A DNA stretch of 64,000 bases from Phalacrocorax aristotelis (GCF_949628215.1 NC_134280.1:5653795-5717794), one strand, 5' to 3'. Shown: positions 13,351 to 27,951, counted from the stretch's first letter. Translations and numbers: made by a program. Notes: generated from the letters alone by a model not told the origin.

Positions 13351-16244
13351 TTGAGAATGTGAGTAAAGTGTTAGTGCTTTTTCCTAACTAATTAATACCT
13401 GCAGAACACTAAAAAAAGTCCTACAATTCCGTGAATATAGGAGAATTCAAAGCCTGAAATTCTCTTCAGTTTATTCAGGCAATACTGCCAAATTATTTTT
13501 TTTTAAAAGGTATAAAAGCTTCATCATGATGGAGTCAATGCAGTTACCAGCCAGGACAACCTAAAAACTATTCAGTAATGGTACTTTGGGTCCGGTTTGA
13601 ACAGAAGCCCGAGACAGGAAGTAATTTCCTCATCTGATAAAACATTTTCAGATTACAAAAGTCCTGTTCTGAGGTGAGGTACAACCGAGAGGTTTCAGAA
13701 GTTTTCACCATAAACCAAAATTATAAAACCCCATCGTCGGAGGCATTCACCTCAGGTGTGCCTGAGCCAAGTTCAGCCCTGCCCCTGGCTGGTTCAGGGA
13801 CTTCAGTTCGGGGCTCCTCCTGGAGGCTGGTGCCTGCCAGCCCGTTATGTATTCCTGTACCGTCCTTCTCCCGGCTGAGCCTACGTTTTACAGATAAATA
13901 AATAGTTTTTGGACAAGTAGAGGTGTGAGGGTGAGGAAAAGAGGTTGACTACTTGACACGAAACAATAACATGATCCTTTTCCCAGGTAGAGACCATAAC
14001 AAATTGTTCAGAAGGTTGTTATCACAGTGGTTCCTCTTTTTATAAATGTTATTTTGCAACAGGAAGAAAGAACGAGACTATACCCCAATGGGGACACATG
14101 CTTATATGGTATTTGAGGAAGGATGGGCTCAAGTCTCTACTTTGCATCAGCTAAAAATGGACACTTATTTCTAGAGGTGGGTTTCTCTCTATATTGCCAG
14201 AATCAGATTTTTCACCCTCGATTCATAAAACATTTGAGACAAAAGTTTTCTCAAAACTGATACTTCCCCGTGAAACACTTGGCTTTGCAACAGTGAGTCA
14301 GAATTTCCTGATTAAAACATTCTGCTTAAAACAAACAACTTCCCTGACTGCTGTAATTTTTTCCTTCCCTCAGTAATGCTGCTAGTGGAATTTGGTGCAT
14401 GCTGGAGTCAAGGCTAGAGGACCACTGCACGTATGTAAAATAAGCCATTTAAGTATAAAGCCTGCTATATACTGAGGCCATGGTGGGCTGACTTGACTTA
14501 CCTGCACTGCAGAGAAGCAACAAACTTTTCTTTTGCTCACCTCTGCTCAGCCAGCCATCTCAGCTCCTATTGATCTGAACGGAGACTCGCTTGCTCTAAG
14601 GTTTGGTTTGTAAGCTATACATTTTGAATTTGATCTACTACCAAGATACGTTTTTACCCATTTTCTCAATTTCTATCCATGCATTTGAACCCAAACAACA
14701 TTTACAAAGGAACAGAGCATCTAATTATAAAAAAAAATCCTTCTCTTCGGAAGCCAAATTAGAAAATATAGAACTTTTTAAATGTTCATAAAGACCCATC
14801 ATTTTCTTTATCATATTCATCTTTTCTGTATAATGATCAGAAATAGAATGAAAATAATTAACCTTGCCTTTGTAACTGAGGAGATGATTTGCAGAATGGG
14901 GTAGGCTTCTAATTTTCTCTTCCACTTATGGCCTGACTTAGGATATTATTCAGTGTGATTGTGGACAAGATCTAAAAGAGCTGCAGGTGCCTAGAGTGTG
15001 ACTCAGGTGAAACTGAAGCACCTAAATTAAAGGTTTTGCTTAAAATATCCTTCTGGCTGTGAGGCATCTCCCTGGGCATGTAGGGTTTGGCCTCCTCTAC
15101 TGCCCACAGCTCCTCTCCCCTTGGCAGGGTGGTCCCTACTTAGCCCGTCAGGCTGATCAAGACTCAGAAATCAGCCTTCTTTTCCCTAAATCTCTTGAGG
15201 AATTTGATCTAATAGCTGTTCACAGATCACAGCCAACAAACATGTGAAGAATGCAGATGAAGTCACTTTATTTTTAAAACTTGGCCCTCAAGAGCATGAT
15301 TGGTAGTAGTGCTTATGTGTTATATGTGCTATCTATTTCTTACAGTGTTTGCCCAAGAAATAGAGAGTACATATTTAATTTCACCTTCTGCCAGGGAGAG
15401 TTCAAGCCCACATTTGCAGCCCCACAGTATGGTTCCTTAACCATTGCACTACAAGCTACTGGTGGGTTTCTGATCTCAGGAACAGAGGTGTTTTCCAAAG
15501 ACAGGTTAATCTAGCAGCAGAGTCTTTAACTGCATCCAACTGGGAAGGGAGCTGCGCTCCAGGCTTCCGCGTCTGTACAAATGACCAAACCAGCTGGTGT
15601 TTGACAGGCGCTGGACCTGACTGCTGGCCCTTCCTAAAACAGACCATGAACCTCGGCTGGTCTGTGAGGGGATGGTCAGAGGTTCCTCTCCCAGGCTGAA
15701 GGTATCAGAGGCACAATTCACCCACCATGGCTGTTGCCTCGCCAGCAGACGGCTAAGCCGGGGTATGGGCACAGGGGGTGGAAACTTTCTTCTGTTCTTG
15801 GTGTTTGCTGCCACCGGGCACCTCATTGCCCTTACCAGGCTCCGTTCCTGAATAGCTTCTTGGACACTTGGACACTGCCCACGTGGTGTGTCCACCATCC
15901 TAAAGATGTTTCATGCAAAACAAGCAGCCCTCAATAAACTGCCTTTGTTGAAACACTTCTCTCTGGGATTTTTTTTTCCTTAGTTATTTAAATAGTACAT
16001 TACTATAGCAACTAGTGCCTCACTATCTTTAATGTATTAAACTTCACTACACCATATGAGGCAAGGGAATATTATTATTTTACTTTACAAAGGTGGGAGC
16101 GAGATATAGATACTAAATGGGTGTTTACATAGAAAAGCTGTTAGGATTTCAGGAAAGAAGGCGTACCCAGGTTAACTCTAATTTAGCAGTCACTGGTAAG
16201 AACAGGAGCAAAGACAAACAATCTAGTGTGGACTAGTAACTGGG

Positions 16245-16610
16245 AGCCCGAAGCTCCCAGCCCACGCTGAAACCCACACCGTCACCTGCCCCCTGCTCCC
16301 CCGCGACGGGTCCACGTGTCGGACAGAGGAAAGCCGGGGGAAACTCGCATTCAGGCACGTTTTGCAGCCACATATTATTTTGCTTGGATGACCAGGGGGG
16401 ATGAGTATGCTGGGCATGAGCTTTCCTTTCATCAGTCACGGTGCAATATTTCAGTCCTTACATTTCTGCGTATAGGAACCCAGTCCTGGACACTCAGCAA
16501 AGCGCTGTAGCCCCCGTGCCACGCTCCATCCCACGCCTGGGTCGATACCGCATTGAGTAGGCAAGCACTGCATCACACAGGGTTTTGCGTGTGCGCGCGT
16601 ATCGCGTACC
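16245..16610. other. CpG-retaining patch with alternating purine-pyrimidine end
   Basis: The patch holds clustered CpG (for example CCCCCGCGACGGGTCCACGT), a CACGTG E-box near 16313, and an alternating purine-pyrimidine stretch at 16586-16602. No exon or known promoter is recognised. Confidence 0.45.
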
Positions 16611-17929
16611 ATACAGTACTATACAATTTAAGACGTGTCACTTCTTCAAGTCAACAGTATTTAACTGAGAAAGCACATGAATTGATAGCACTTTATTAGC
16701 ATTGCCGGCACATCGCTCCTGTAAAGCAGAGTGGCAAACGAGGTCGCTCCCTCATGTGAAGAAATGAGTTGTATTATTTCAATACTCATTTTGATCTTTA
16801 ATTTATTTGCTTCATTTTAAAAAAAAAAAGCCCTGACAGATACGTTGATTTGGAATGTCTGCTAACACCAGTGCTCTGAGGCTTATCAAAGAAAGACATG
16901 TTTGAAAAATAAGCTATATTTTGAGAGAGAAAGAAAAATCAGAAGTCAGATATAACACAAGGGTGTTTTTTCTTAAAATCCTATGTGAAAATTATCCTCA
17001 AAGTTCTAACAGCAGCTGTTGCTTCAAATAGATTTTCAATTTTTTTTTCACTTGTTCAATTAAGATGTTGGAAGAACTAAGTTTAGACTGAGATTTAACT
17101 TTACCAATGAGTCAATAATTATAAAATACTGCATCTGATCAGGGGATCTAAGACTAACATGAGTGGAAGCTGGGCACTTATACAGACAGCTAAGATACAG
17201 GGACTTGAGACACAGCCTGCAGGAGTCACCTGAAGTCTCCTTCCTGACTTTAGCGAGCCGCAAACAAAAATATTGAATAGAATATTGCAAAGGCTGACTG
17301 AGCCCTGCATCAGGATTTGCATGGAAAACTGTTCTTTACTATGAAATCATCTTCTGGAGTCTCAGGTTATGGTTTTTAAATGCTCCGCTGCTAGTCGTGG
17401 TGGTTAGAAAGAAGAGCTTGAAAAAGCCAGCTGAAGGTAAGACGCTACAAGAACATACCCCTGAGTTTTCAAAGCCTGAAAAAGTGTTTGTGAAAAGCAG
17501 GAATGCAGCGTTCATCGGAGAGGCTTGTTAAATCTCAGACCCTGGGGTAACGGCAGGCAGAGAATTGAATGTGTGGAGACCTAAAGAAACAGTCAATTTC
17601 AAATCAATATAAAAATATATAACACAATTGTTACTGTAACTGAACGTTGTTCTTTTTTTTCCATTCAAACTCCACTTCCCCTTTGGCCATATTCCGGTTA
17701 TTATTAGACTAAGCAGCAGAGATTTCATTAATTTCACTACCCCAGTAACTAATCTATAACCTGAACTGCTGCCACATACAAGATCAAAACTGCTGTTTAA
17801 AAATAGGTGCATATTACTCGGTTTATGAAAAACAAAAAAAAAGATTATTGCAATTTGTGCAAGCATTTCTTTCGGCACTGCAAAGGGAAAAAAGCATAAG
17901 TAATGAGGGAGAGTCAGTGCTGATATGAG

Positions 17930-18770
17930 GAAAAGCCTCGGGATGTGCCTCGCATCGCAGCACGCCCTGACGGTGTGTTCTCTCTTTCTAAGGATGCCTG
18001 CGTGTGCCTCGCAGAGAGACAAAACCTGCTTTCGCAGGCAGCAAGTCCTCTGCTGATTGTAAGGACATGGGACGGAGGGGATTCCTGCGAGGTGGAGAAA
18101 CGCAGGGGAGCGCTCCCGCAGCCCGGCTGGGCGGTGAGACAGATAAACCGCTTGTTCTGTTTCTCCTAAGGGAAAAAGCTCCACAGCAGCGAGCGGTAAT
18201 GTGAAAAGAACGACAGCACTCTTCCGAAGCCTGGCAGTAATCTTGTGAGATGTCTGGGGGCACCAGGAGGGAGCCCTGCTTGGAGAACGGGCTCGTGAGG
18301 TTGCAAAAATTGTTTCCGCTTTCTTTTTTGTCTTTTTAAAGCGCGTAAGCTGAGGGGGCCTTTTTGGTATGTTTGGGGAACTTTTTTGAGCTTTTTACAG
18401 GATTTTAAAAAGTTGTTAACACCTTCAGAAGTCGTCTTGAAAATAGTAATGGGATTAAAACCAAAAAACCCAGTCTGATTGCCGTGTTTGAAGGGGAATT
18501 GCTGTTGGCAGCATGGTAGGGCACGAGCAGAAGCTAAGGAGCTGCCGTCCTTCCCGCTCCTTTATTCACCTTATGACACCTTATGACACGACCCAGCAGA
18601 GACCGAGCGCCCGCCACTCCCCCCACGCTCCTCTTCCTCCGCTCTGCCCTGGCCCTTTGAAATAGTCCGTTTACCTGTGTGCGCTGCCTGAGTACTCCTT
18701 GTCCTCTGCATCCATCTTTTGTTGTTTGATATGGAGTGATCTGAACTCTCACGGTCGCCGGCTTAAAAAC
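17930..18770. other. CpG-retaining, GC-rich patches in gene desert
   Basis: Two GC-rich stretches (about 17930-18290 and 18530-18770) keep many CpG dinucleotides compared with their surroundings. A 10-base tandem duplication (CCTTATGACA twice) lies at 18569-18588. An open frame of 218 codons on the minus strand (18184-17528) overlaps, but has no ATG at its start and no recognisable domain. Confidence 0.35.
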
Positions 18771-21700
18771 CCCACTTTCGGGAGCCCTGTGAAAAGCATT
18801 TCTTTTAAAATGGAAAAAGCGAACAAAACTACTTTTTTTTTTTTTTTACCATCAAGGCTATAGATAAGAGCACAGAAATATGTGAAAGTAATCAGCTTAT
18901 TGGTGCTGGAGGTGTCTGCTTTGGATGGAATATAAAATCCATCTTCAAATATTTCAAGGCACATTTTATAACAGACATTTGACTATTGGAATAATAGTAA
19001 AAGCAAAAATAATGGAATAATCTTTTTTTTTTTTTAAATCAGGGCCTGTCTTCAATCTATAACAATATTCCAGTTAACGTCTTGGCCTATTATATAGTTC
19101 TGTTATATGCTAATAAATTTAATATAGTCCCATTTCAAAAGTGCTTTCCAGGATTATTCTATCAACCATCTTTATTCAAGTCTTCCGATGGTCCTGTGGG
19201 GTGGATTGTGCAAGTTCAAGGTATATGGTTATTACACCTCCCTAACCCTTAAAAACACAGCCAGCATAGCATAGACGCTACATCTTGAGCGTTATCACAC
19301 CAACATGTTGCTTTTTTGTATTAGCAAACCCTTTCGCAATAACACTGTCAAAGGAAAGTAATGCCACGGTTAGCTGTACATTGAGCAAACTAATGGATGT
19401 GAAAGAAATTGCAGTGTGGTAAATAATCTTCTGTCTACTATAATTAAGGATGTAGTTGAGAAGAGGAAGATTATTTATCTGCTAGTATGAAAGGAAAAGG
19501 CCGTGAATGAAAATAAATTACGTGCAGCCCTCTCCAGCAAAGAGGACTGCCCCTTGGCACTCACTCCAGGAGATTTATGCATCTCTGCTGATGTTCCTGC
19601 ACCTGCCCCCCTGCCCGGCTCGGAGCAGGCAGCTGCTCCGGCAGCCACTCTGCTGGGCGTGATTCCCACCGGGCTGGCCGGAGGACGGAGGGGAAACCTG
19701 CAACCCCGTGGCTGCTGCTGCTCCCCTTCCCTCTACGGCAGGAAAAGGTAACGCCATCGTCATCCTGGCACCAGGCTCCTCGTGCTGCACCGGCAACCTC
19801 ACACCTCGTTACATGACGTTAGCAACTAACTCTCCATTCAGGTGTTGCAAGTACTGACACCACATCTCTCTGGCTGATGTGACCTGGTGTATCATGTCCT
19901 GTTGAACCACGGTAACTAAAACTAGGAAAACTAGGAAATCTTTACATGATTCAATAGCAAGCACTGTTTAACTACAGCGCGAACCATCCTCCTCCTCCCT
20001 GCTCTGCCCTTTAGAAGTGCTTATAGGATGTTCATTCCCCAGACCCCAGCTCTCTGCGCACATTACCTTTGACAGCAAAGCCAGCAGGTAGATGGAGAAT
20101 AATTTCACCTGGGATGATTTCACATGAGATTATTTGCAGGGAAGGTAGCGTTATGTATTTTGGAGAGTAGTGAGTGACCCATGTACCCGTGTGCGAGCCA
20201 AAGAGACGGTATCAGTACAGTGCCAAGACCAAACTGAAACAAACACTGCATCCCATCTCCTCTTTATTTGTGGGTTTCCTCCCATCTGCAAAGATAAGGT
20301 CCTGGCTACCTCCAGTGAAAGACAGTGCTAGAGGGGGAAAAGGTGAGAGGAATAATCCTTGTAACAGAAGACCTGAACTCCATGAAATTATTCATATTCA
20401 TAATGTGCAATGTTGCTGATACTTTGGCTACAGAAAAAGTCAAAATCACTTTTATGATGTTTCAGGAGATGGTGTAATCTCACTATGGACCTTGGCATGG
20501 TCAAAAGCCCAGGAATTTTCTTCTCGCTAGCACTTGCAAGAAAGACACGAAGATACCTCGGAAGGGACAACAAGGTTACACAGGGAGGTTTTTTTGCACT
20601 CCAGCATGTGGCTGGCTAATTCCATGACGAGTGAGCACCTTATGAAGCTGTCACACATTTGATGGTGGATGCTCTTACTATCTATACAAACCCTCGTTCT
20701 TCAGAATTCCAACGCTGGGGTTTTAAACATTGAGTTCCGGAGGTTAATAGCGTGAGAAGAAGGTGGGAGAGAAGATGTATAATTTTATGTTTTCTTACGT
20801 GTTTGAAAGGAGAGATCTTTCAGTTTTATTGAATGTTTTATCCCTCTTACATTAGGAAAGTTTATGTGATCACAGAGTTTACCTCCTGGTAAGTAACATA
20901 CAGCACTTAGTGTTTTATTTACCCCTTCCTTTTTTATAATTTCTGCACAAGTTAAACCATCTTATTATTTTCTGTCTATCCACATATAAAACCAAAATTA
21001 TCTAAAAGTTTCTCTTTTTTTTACAGTTTGCATCTTTGCTCAGTATATCCCTTTATTAGTGTTACACATTCTATGAAATAACCAAAATTGAAGACATAAT
21101 TACAGGTGAGGCCATACCACTGAGATAAGTTGTTGATACTATAACCTCTCCAGTAGTAAAAAATGCAGCGGAAAGAAACGCTAGTATTTTGTTTGCCTTT
21201 CATGCTACCGTTATGGCCAGATATGGTATTATACATTCTACTACACAACTCAAAAAATCTGAGAGAATGGATTAAAATAGATATGTTTACTATTACCAGC
21301 AACTGTAATGCTTTTAAGAGGTACTTTCTGGTTAAAAGGTGCAGACTTAGTGGTTCTTTTTGTTCTTTTGCAATCACAGCATCACCTAAGCTGATAAGCA
21401 GCCTGCCTCCCACAGACCTTAGGAGTAGAAATACTGGCTCGTAATCGTTCTCAAAGCTCCTGGAGCAATCCAGAGGCCAAACTATATTACTCTGCTTTGG
21501 TACAATATTGCTTCCCAGGAGAACCTGAAGAAATGTAGTAATCCAAATGGATGGGAGTTCAGATGGAGGCTTTCACGGAATCTATTTTATCCAGAAAATC
21601 CAGGTGTGTAAACTGTAAGTTGTGACTCTGTGAGCCAGTCTGGGGAACAAACATCCTCTTTAATTGCGAAGGATAAGTTCCACCTTGGTTTTCTCAACAT

Positions 21701-24700
21701 TGCCTCTTCCTTTTCTCCTTACAGGTTTCCAGATGTCCTACAGAGTGCCCCCTCATCGCCGCTTTCTGGAAGGGCAGCGCAACACTAAGGAAAATGAGGT
21801 ACAAGTCCTTTTTCTGCCTCCAGCTTCCCACGTTAGCTTGGGAAGATTTGAATCAAGATTGATTGGTCAAGATTTGAATCTCGTTTCTGATTTAAGGCTG
21901 CGCTAATATGTTTTTCTGCAAAGTACTGGCTGTATGAGGACCCATAAGCTCTGTCTGTGTGTGTACATATATAAATATGCACACATACGTGTAGTGTCAG
22001 GCCCTCTGGTCGTGCAGAAGCACCATAAATATTCCAGGGAGTTTCCCAGGAAGGTGAGCTCTTACTGGAAGTACCAAATGAGAGGTTTTTGCTGTCATTT
22101 TCTTCTCAGTCTAATTTCTCATTTTGTTTACTTTCTTGATATGACCACTGACATGTGAGAAGAGATTGCTGACTGCAAATGCGTCTCTGTTTGGCAGAGT
22201 CATCCCAGTAATTTGTGCTGGTTGTATGAAGAGCGGGGTAGTTAATACAGCAAGGGAAGGTTTTCTTTTTCAAAGGGGGGAAAAAAGCTCTCTCTACATG
22301 GTGTTGGGTGAAAATATGGGATCTCCTTGAACAACTCAGTTCAGAAGAATTTTTGAGCTCAGGTGAAAAATGCTTATTTCAGTTACTCCAGTGTAGATTT
22401 GAGATTACTTTACTGCAGTAAGTGAATTTCTTTTTACGTTACCTTGGGTTAAATGCTCAGAATTCATCCACACTGCACCAATATGCATTTTTCCCTACTA
22501 ATGGCAAAAAAGGAGACATTAGCACCATATTCGAAGTGGAAGTTTTGGCTCCTGTGTCACACAACTGCCAGGGAAATGTCACATATGAGCAAAGGACAGC
22601 AGCCTGCCTACCTCAGGCAGTAATTACTTTCCTGCCTTGTAGTTATTTGCTTGTGGTGTATTTAATTTAAAAGAAGGTCTTTTCCATATAAATTTAGAAA
22701 AATATGTGTATAAATTACATATACATATATATATCTGCATGCGTATATATTCTGGCAATGAGAAAAAGCAGTGTAGGAGATATGCAGCTAAGTGGCTTCC
22801 CTCTAGTCAGGTTAAGAGTGAGACTGAAGACAAGTCTAAGCACACTGAAAAGAACCAAACCAAAATCATGAGACTTTCAGTGCATGAATTAGCCTAAAGT
22901 CAACCCAATTACTGTCTCTCCGGTGTTAATTCTAATTCCTTCTGGATATTTTTATTCATTTCCTTGAGCTTCCCCCAGGCTGATTTCTGAGTTTTTAAGC
23001 TAATTTTTAGGTTTGGGATTGTTTGTTTTGGAAACTTCAGAATATTTGTAGTTTTCATGTAGCAGCTATCATGGATTAATGGACTAAGCCCACAGCTCTC
23101 TATTTCACACTAAATGAAGGGAAAATAAAAATCTACTAGTGACTTATTTTATAATGACTCTTAAAGTATGTGAATTATGTTTTGGAGTAAAAATAGAAAG
23201 GCTTTTAAAATCAAAACTAAGGAAGCAATCTCTGTGTAGTCAGAATGGCTCTTAAATCAAGTGATTGTTTTGGGTTAGGGGTTTTATTACTGTTGTTAAG
23301 GGCTTCAAAGAAAAAGTATGTAAAATAACCCAGTATTCCATTTCAAATCTGGTGAGTTTCATAGAAGATCACTGGTTATTGCAACCATATTTGATGTAGC
23401 TCCCAATGTCCATTGCAGTGTGAATGCAAAGTTATTAGCTTAGCTAGTGAGATTATTCAGATTTGGAGTTTTTTCTAAAATCACTGTAAACAGAAGGGAG
23501 TGGTAAGAGAAAATACCCTGAAATCTCTGCTTAACAGACAGGAAAAAACAGGACAGGAAGGAGGAGAGAGAGAAGGATGGAGCTGATGGTAGATTAAAAA
23601 CCCTATTGTCCTAACAGTCAACTTTGAAAATTTTCAGAGAAACATAAAGCCTTTACAGAGAGAGCTTTAAAGAGAAGGGGAATAAAAATTATCATTCTAA
23701 AATTGCTAACATATTCACTTGTGGCTCTATTACTCCAGCAAGACACCCACAACTTCCCTTCATGCCAAATGGAGTAGCGCACATGCATCAGCCGACTGAC
23801 AAGACAAACTAACTACATTTAATGTAGGGAGCTATATTTGACATCGCTCAGTACAGCCTTTTATAATTCTATAAAACTACAGTTGTGGTTTTTTTTTTTC
23901 AAAATCACCGTTACCAAACCCATTTTCTCCATTTGCACATACTCAGCCTGTCCAGGAAATTACTAAAAATATGTGCAACAATTGTGGGTCCCTTTTTCGT
24001 ACTTCTAAATTTAACATTGTTCTACCAATAGAATCCCATCGTTTTGGTCCTGTCCTGAAATTCAGACTTACATTAATTTAATGTTACTATTAATCAACAA
24101 CATCTATAAGGTCCATGAAGCAAGACCTTGCATAAATTTAAAATGCATCAATAAAATTGAATCCATGCTAATGAAGTAATAATTTTTTTTAACATTTTCA
24201 GGTTCTTTTAATAGGCAGAAGACAAAGGTGTAACTTGAATCACGACTGCATATCGCTATTGCGATATTAGTTCATCTCATTCCTTTAAACAAATCTGAAC
24301 TACAAGAGTCAAGATGAGATTGCATCAGAAATGGGATGGAAGGAGCAGCAGCAGCTATTTTTCTGCAGCATAATCTCTTACAATATATTCTTGCTGATTA
24401 CTATGGGGGGGGTGTCTTTTTGTGCCGATGCACACAGTTTAAGCTCTCACCTTGAAGTTAATTTTATACTGCAGTAGGCAGAGCAGCCATTACACAGGAG
24501 CAGAATGAAATTCAGAGAAACTGGTTTCACATGCAAACACTCAGGACCTGTGAGTGCTGCTACGATGCAGAGGTCTGTATGTGAGGGAGGATGGAAGATG
24601 CTCCTCAACGACCTGCGGAAATGCAAATACATCTTGCTAACCAGCCACAAGTTCCTTAAGCCCACAATTAAAAATGGTGAGAAATAGCAGAACCCAAGGC

Positions 24701-27025
24701 TCTAGGTGATAGGAACTTGGACTAAAAGTTGAATGCCTTGGAATTATGAACCAGAAAAACCAATGCACCGAACTGGGGTGCGCTCTGATCTGCAACAAGA
24801 AATACCAGTGGCAGAGGAGAGCCTAAAATTGCATTGCTGTCCTGAGCTCAGCTGCCCGGGCTGAGGCTGAGAGCACAGTACCTGTGTTGCCTGGAATGAA
24901 GCCTAGAGGCATATTGTAAAGGTAGCTGCCCATTGCTGCCCTTCCAGGTAGGGCCTTCTCCTTTTATAACCCAGCTGGATGATGAGGCACCACTGACCCA
25001 TACACAATGTGAGAGCTTCTGTCCAAAAGACCCATTTCTAGACCCACCGTAAGGAGAAGTGATCTCCTCTTCCCTTGTGACAGAGGGTGCCTGGCTGGAG
25101 GGACACCCTCTGGGTCTCCTATTTCAACTTGCCAGAGGGTCAGAAGTGGAGAAGAACATGATTTTCTGAGTTTAACATTTAGGGCACTCGGGTTGTAGAA
25201 AGGAGCTCTGGCTCCGTGTCTTGCCCCCATACATCTTATTCTTCATGCTATAAATAGTTACCAGATATACATGGAAATAACTCTGATTAACAGAGCATTA
25301 TAACAGCGAAGAACACAGCCATGTAGGAAAAAAACCCCAAAACTGAAAGATGGCATTCTGAGACGCCCAAGAGGCTTCTCTTCATGACTCTTTGGGTACT
25401 GCAAGGTAAGTCGATTACTTCTTGGTGAACTGGATAACTGACACCGGAGCACATTCTACAGCACAGAATACACTGGATATATTTGCAAGGAATTCAGATT
25501 TGAACTAACAGGATTTTTTTCTCTCCTCTCAATATTTTTTTGCAGGGACAGGGAGGTGTTTTGGGTAGGGGAGAGACAGGGCTGTGGTGACTCTAGTTTT
25601 TCACCTGGCATTCCTCAGGTGAGGGACAGGTGCTGGGAATTAATCAGAGATCCTGTGTCAAGGTTGCCATTTTTCTTCAAATAAAGCTGCTTTTGCCAAC
25701 ACGCTCCTAATTCACAATGTTTACCTTGACCACAACCCAGTTTTAGGTCAAATCATCATCTCTTGGCTCATCAGGTCCTAAGAAACCTAGCAAACCAGTT
25801 TCGACATATACACAGATGCGCCCCAACGCTGGGGTTTGGATTACAGCCTTATTTGCAGGATCGAAGCTTTGACTGTAGAAGCTGTGAATGGGATGTTCTT
25901 GGCATTTCTGGTGGGCAGAGTAGAAACGAGTATTTATGTATAGGTGCTTCCTGACTGTGTTCCCCCACCCAGAGCCTCTTACATAGTTTATTGCTTTTAC
26001 TGGTATGGGAGTGGAGTAATATGATGCTGGGTTGCTGCCAAGCTGAGGATGCTATTAAAACTGCATTTTAAGGTTTATATTTTGAGTGCTTTTTTATGCA
26101 ACTTTAGATTTTGGCTGAAATGTTGTAATGCTGGAGAAATGTCTAAAAATAATACTTTATAACTGCAACGTGTAAATCTTACATAATGCTGCCTTTCAGC
26201 TGAGACAGGTACATTTGCTAGGGGAAACTGAAGCACTTTGTGCTTCTGGATACAGCAGAGGTTCAAATGACGAGGTGAAAAAGAAGAAGCCTTGTTCTTT
26301 CCTGTAGACTTGTTCGTTATTACTTTCAGTATTCGCGTCTATTACTAGGGGCATCTCAAGACCTGAACAAGATGCTAACCGTGGCACAAATGCGGAGTAC
26401 CTGAATTTACACAAGGACGTGGCAGACAGGGCTGAGTAAGATGGCAGCAAATCTGATAGGGCTGCGACCTTTTTTTCTCCAGGCTTGAGTAAGCGTTGAT
26501 CTAAGTGAGTAATGGGGGCAGGCTGGGGCAGCGATGGGGAAGTATGAAAATAGGTGCCAAGGTGAAGAGGCTGAAGGAAGTTGGCAGGATCCTTTGGCAG
26601 GAGGACAGGATCAAAAGAAATTTTGCACGTCTGAACTGTAAGCAATCAGGGCAAAGCATTTAGCAAGCGGCAGGCTCAAATTTGGGACTCGGGACTTCCT
26701 TTTTCTCATCCTTCTGTACATACCTTATAGTAATTTCTCTGAAATTTAAAATATGGTTGAAGTAAGGGAATTCTCAATTAACTTATAATCACTAGACCCA
26801 AAGTAAATAAGTTTTGTCTGTAAGAAGCACAAAAATAAACCAAGTAGATCTCTGATTATAAAAGAAATTTAAAAACAGAGTATTATTTAAGCATCTTTAG
26901 ACTTTAAGCAGAGACAAGACTTGTCCTGTTTAATTCAGGTGAGGTGTGAGATCAGTTGTTACTCTTCTGGATCCACTTTTTAGCATAGTTAAGTTTTTGG
27001 TTTGGTAAAGAAAAAGCATATAATT

Positions 27026-27039
27026 GCCATAGCTATGGC
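27026..27039. repeat. Perfect 14-bp palindrome
   Basis: GCCATAGCTATGGC is self-complementary. No function is evident. Confidence 0.6.
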
Positions 27040-27951
27040 TACATTTTTGCAATTTAAGGATCAGAACATGCAAATTCTATCTTGAAATTACCGGATATTT
27101 TAATCTTCTCATCTATGGCCTTCCGTATATGATTGTACAGGTGTGTACTGACTGCCTAACAAGGTCCAAGATGCAAATCCCTCTCAGTAAGCCATTTTGT
27201 ATTCAGCAAAGAAGTAAGACTAATAATTAAATGAAACTTTTTCTCACCATCGTTAGGTGGGAGACAATAGAATACTGGGCAAGAATAAGACACCTGCTTA
27301 TGATATTGTAAGATATTTTCATATTCCCCTGTTGAGCATGTTATGAATAACGGCTTTTGATAAATTTCTCCAGCCTTATTCAAGGAAAAATTATTGTCTT
27401 CATCAGCAGAGGCAAAAGAAATCTTTTTCTCTTTTTCGTTTTGCCCAGATCTCATATTTCTGTGATTGCTATAGAAAGCTATTACTGGAACTCATAGTTA
27501 TTAAGTTTTCTTCTCCATCACCAAATAACGCTTTAATACTCTCTAATGTTTGTTTTAGATATTGTTCTCCATGATCTTTCTTTTTCTTTTTTTAACATGT
27601 AAAAGGGTCAAGGTTTTCTTTTCTCTCCAGACACCTCCTAACTTCAAAATTTCTCAATTTTATGTAATTCCTCCTTTGTCAAACAACAGCCACCAATATA
27701 TATAGCAAACCACTCTTACTTCTTTTGCTCTGTTGTGAAGATAGAGTTTCAGTCGGATGCTGAATCTTCATGGGTCGTGCTGTAGCTGACAAGGACCAGC
27801 TTTGGTTGCCTGACACTTTCAGGTGGACTGATTTAAGCAGGGTGACGGGTCTTTGCATCTCTCTTCTATAGTAGCAGGGATGCTGTTAGCCTCTGCTGGG
27901 CCAGCAGGAGCCAGGATGGGAATGGGAAGTGGGGTGGGCAGGAAGAGGTCT

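Larger units (their letters stand above)
8543..16244. other. Intergenic, mixed GC, no gene seen
   Basis: AT-rich stretches alternate with moderately GC-rich stretches near 9680-10120, 11150-11430, 12370-12800 and 15530-15880. Open frames in the GC-rich parts are short and overlap in several frames. A CGCACGTGCG palindrome with a CACGTG E-box lies at 12931-12940. No exon, RNA gene or dated transposon is recognised. Confidence 0.5.

Noticed and set aside
18250..18270. CTCF-like motif (GCACCAGGAGGGAGCC)
   Set aside because: It has about three mismatches to the core consensus at informative positions, so is too weak to call.
26196..26645. 149-codon minus-strand open frame
   Set aside because: It starts at TTG rather than ATG, has no recognisable domain, and its length is within what AT-moderate non-coding DNA gives by chance.
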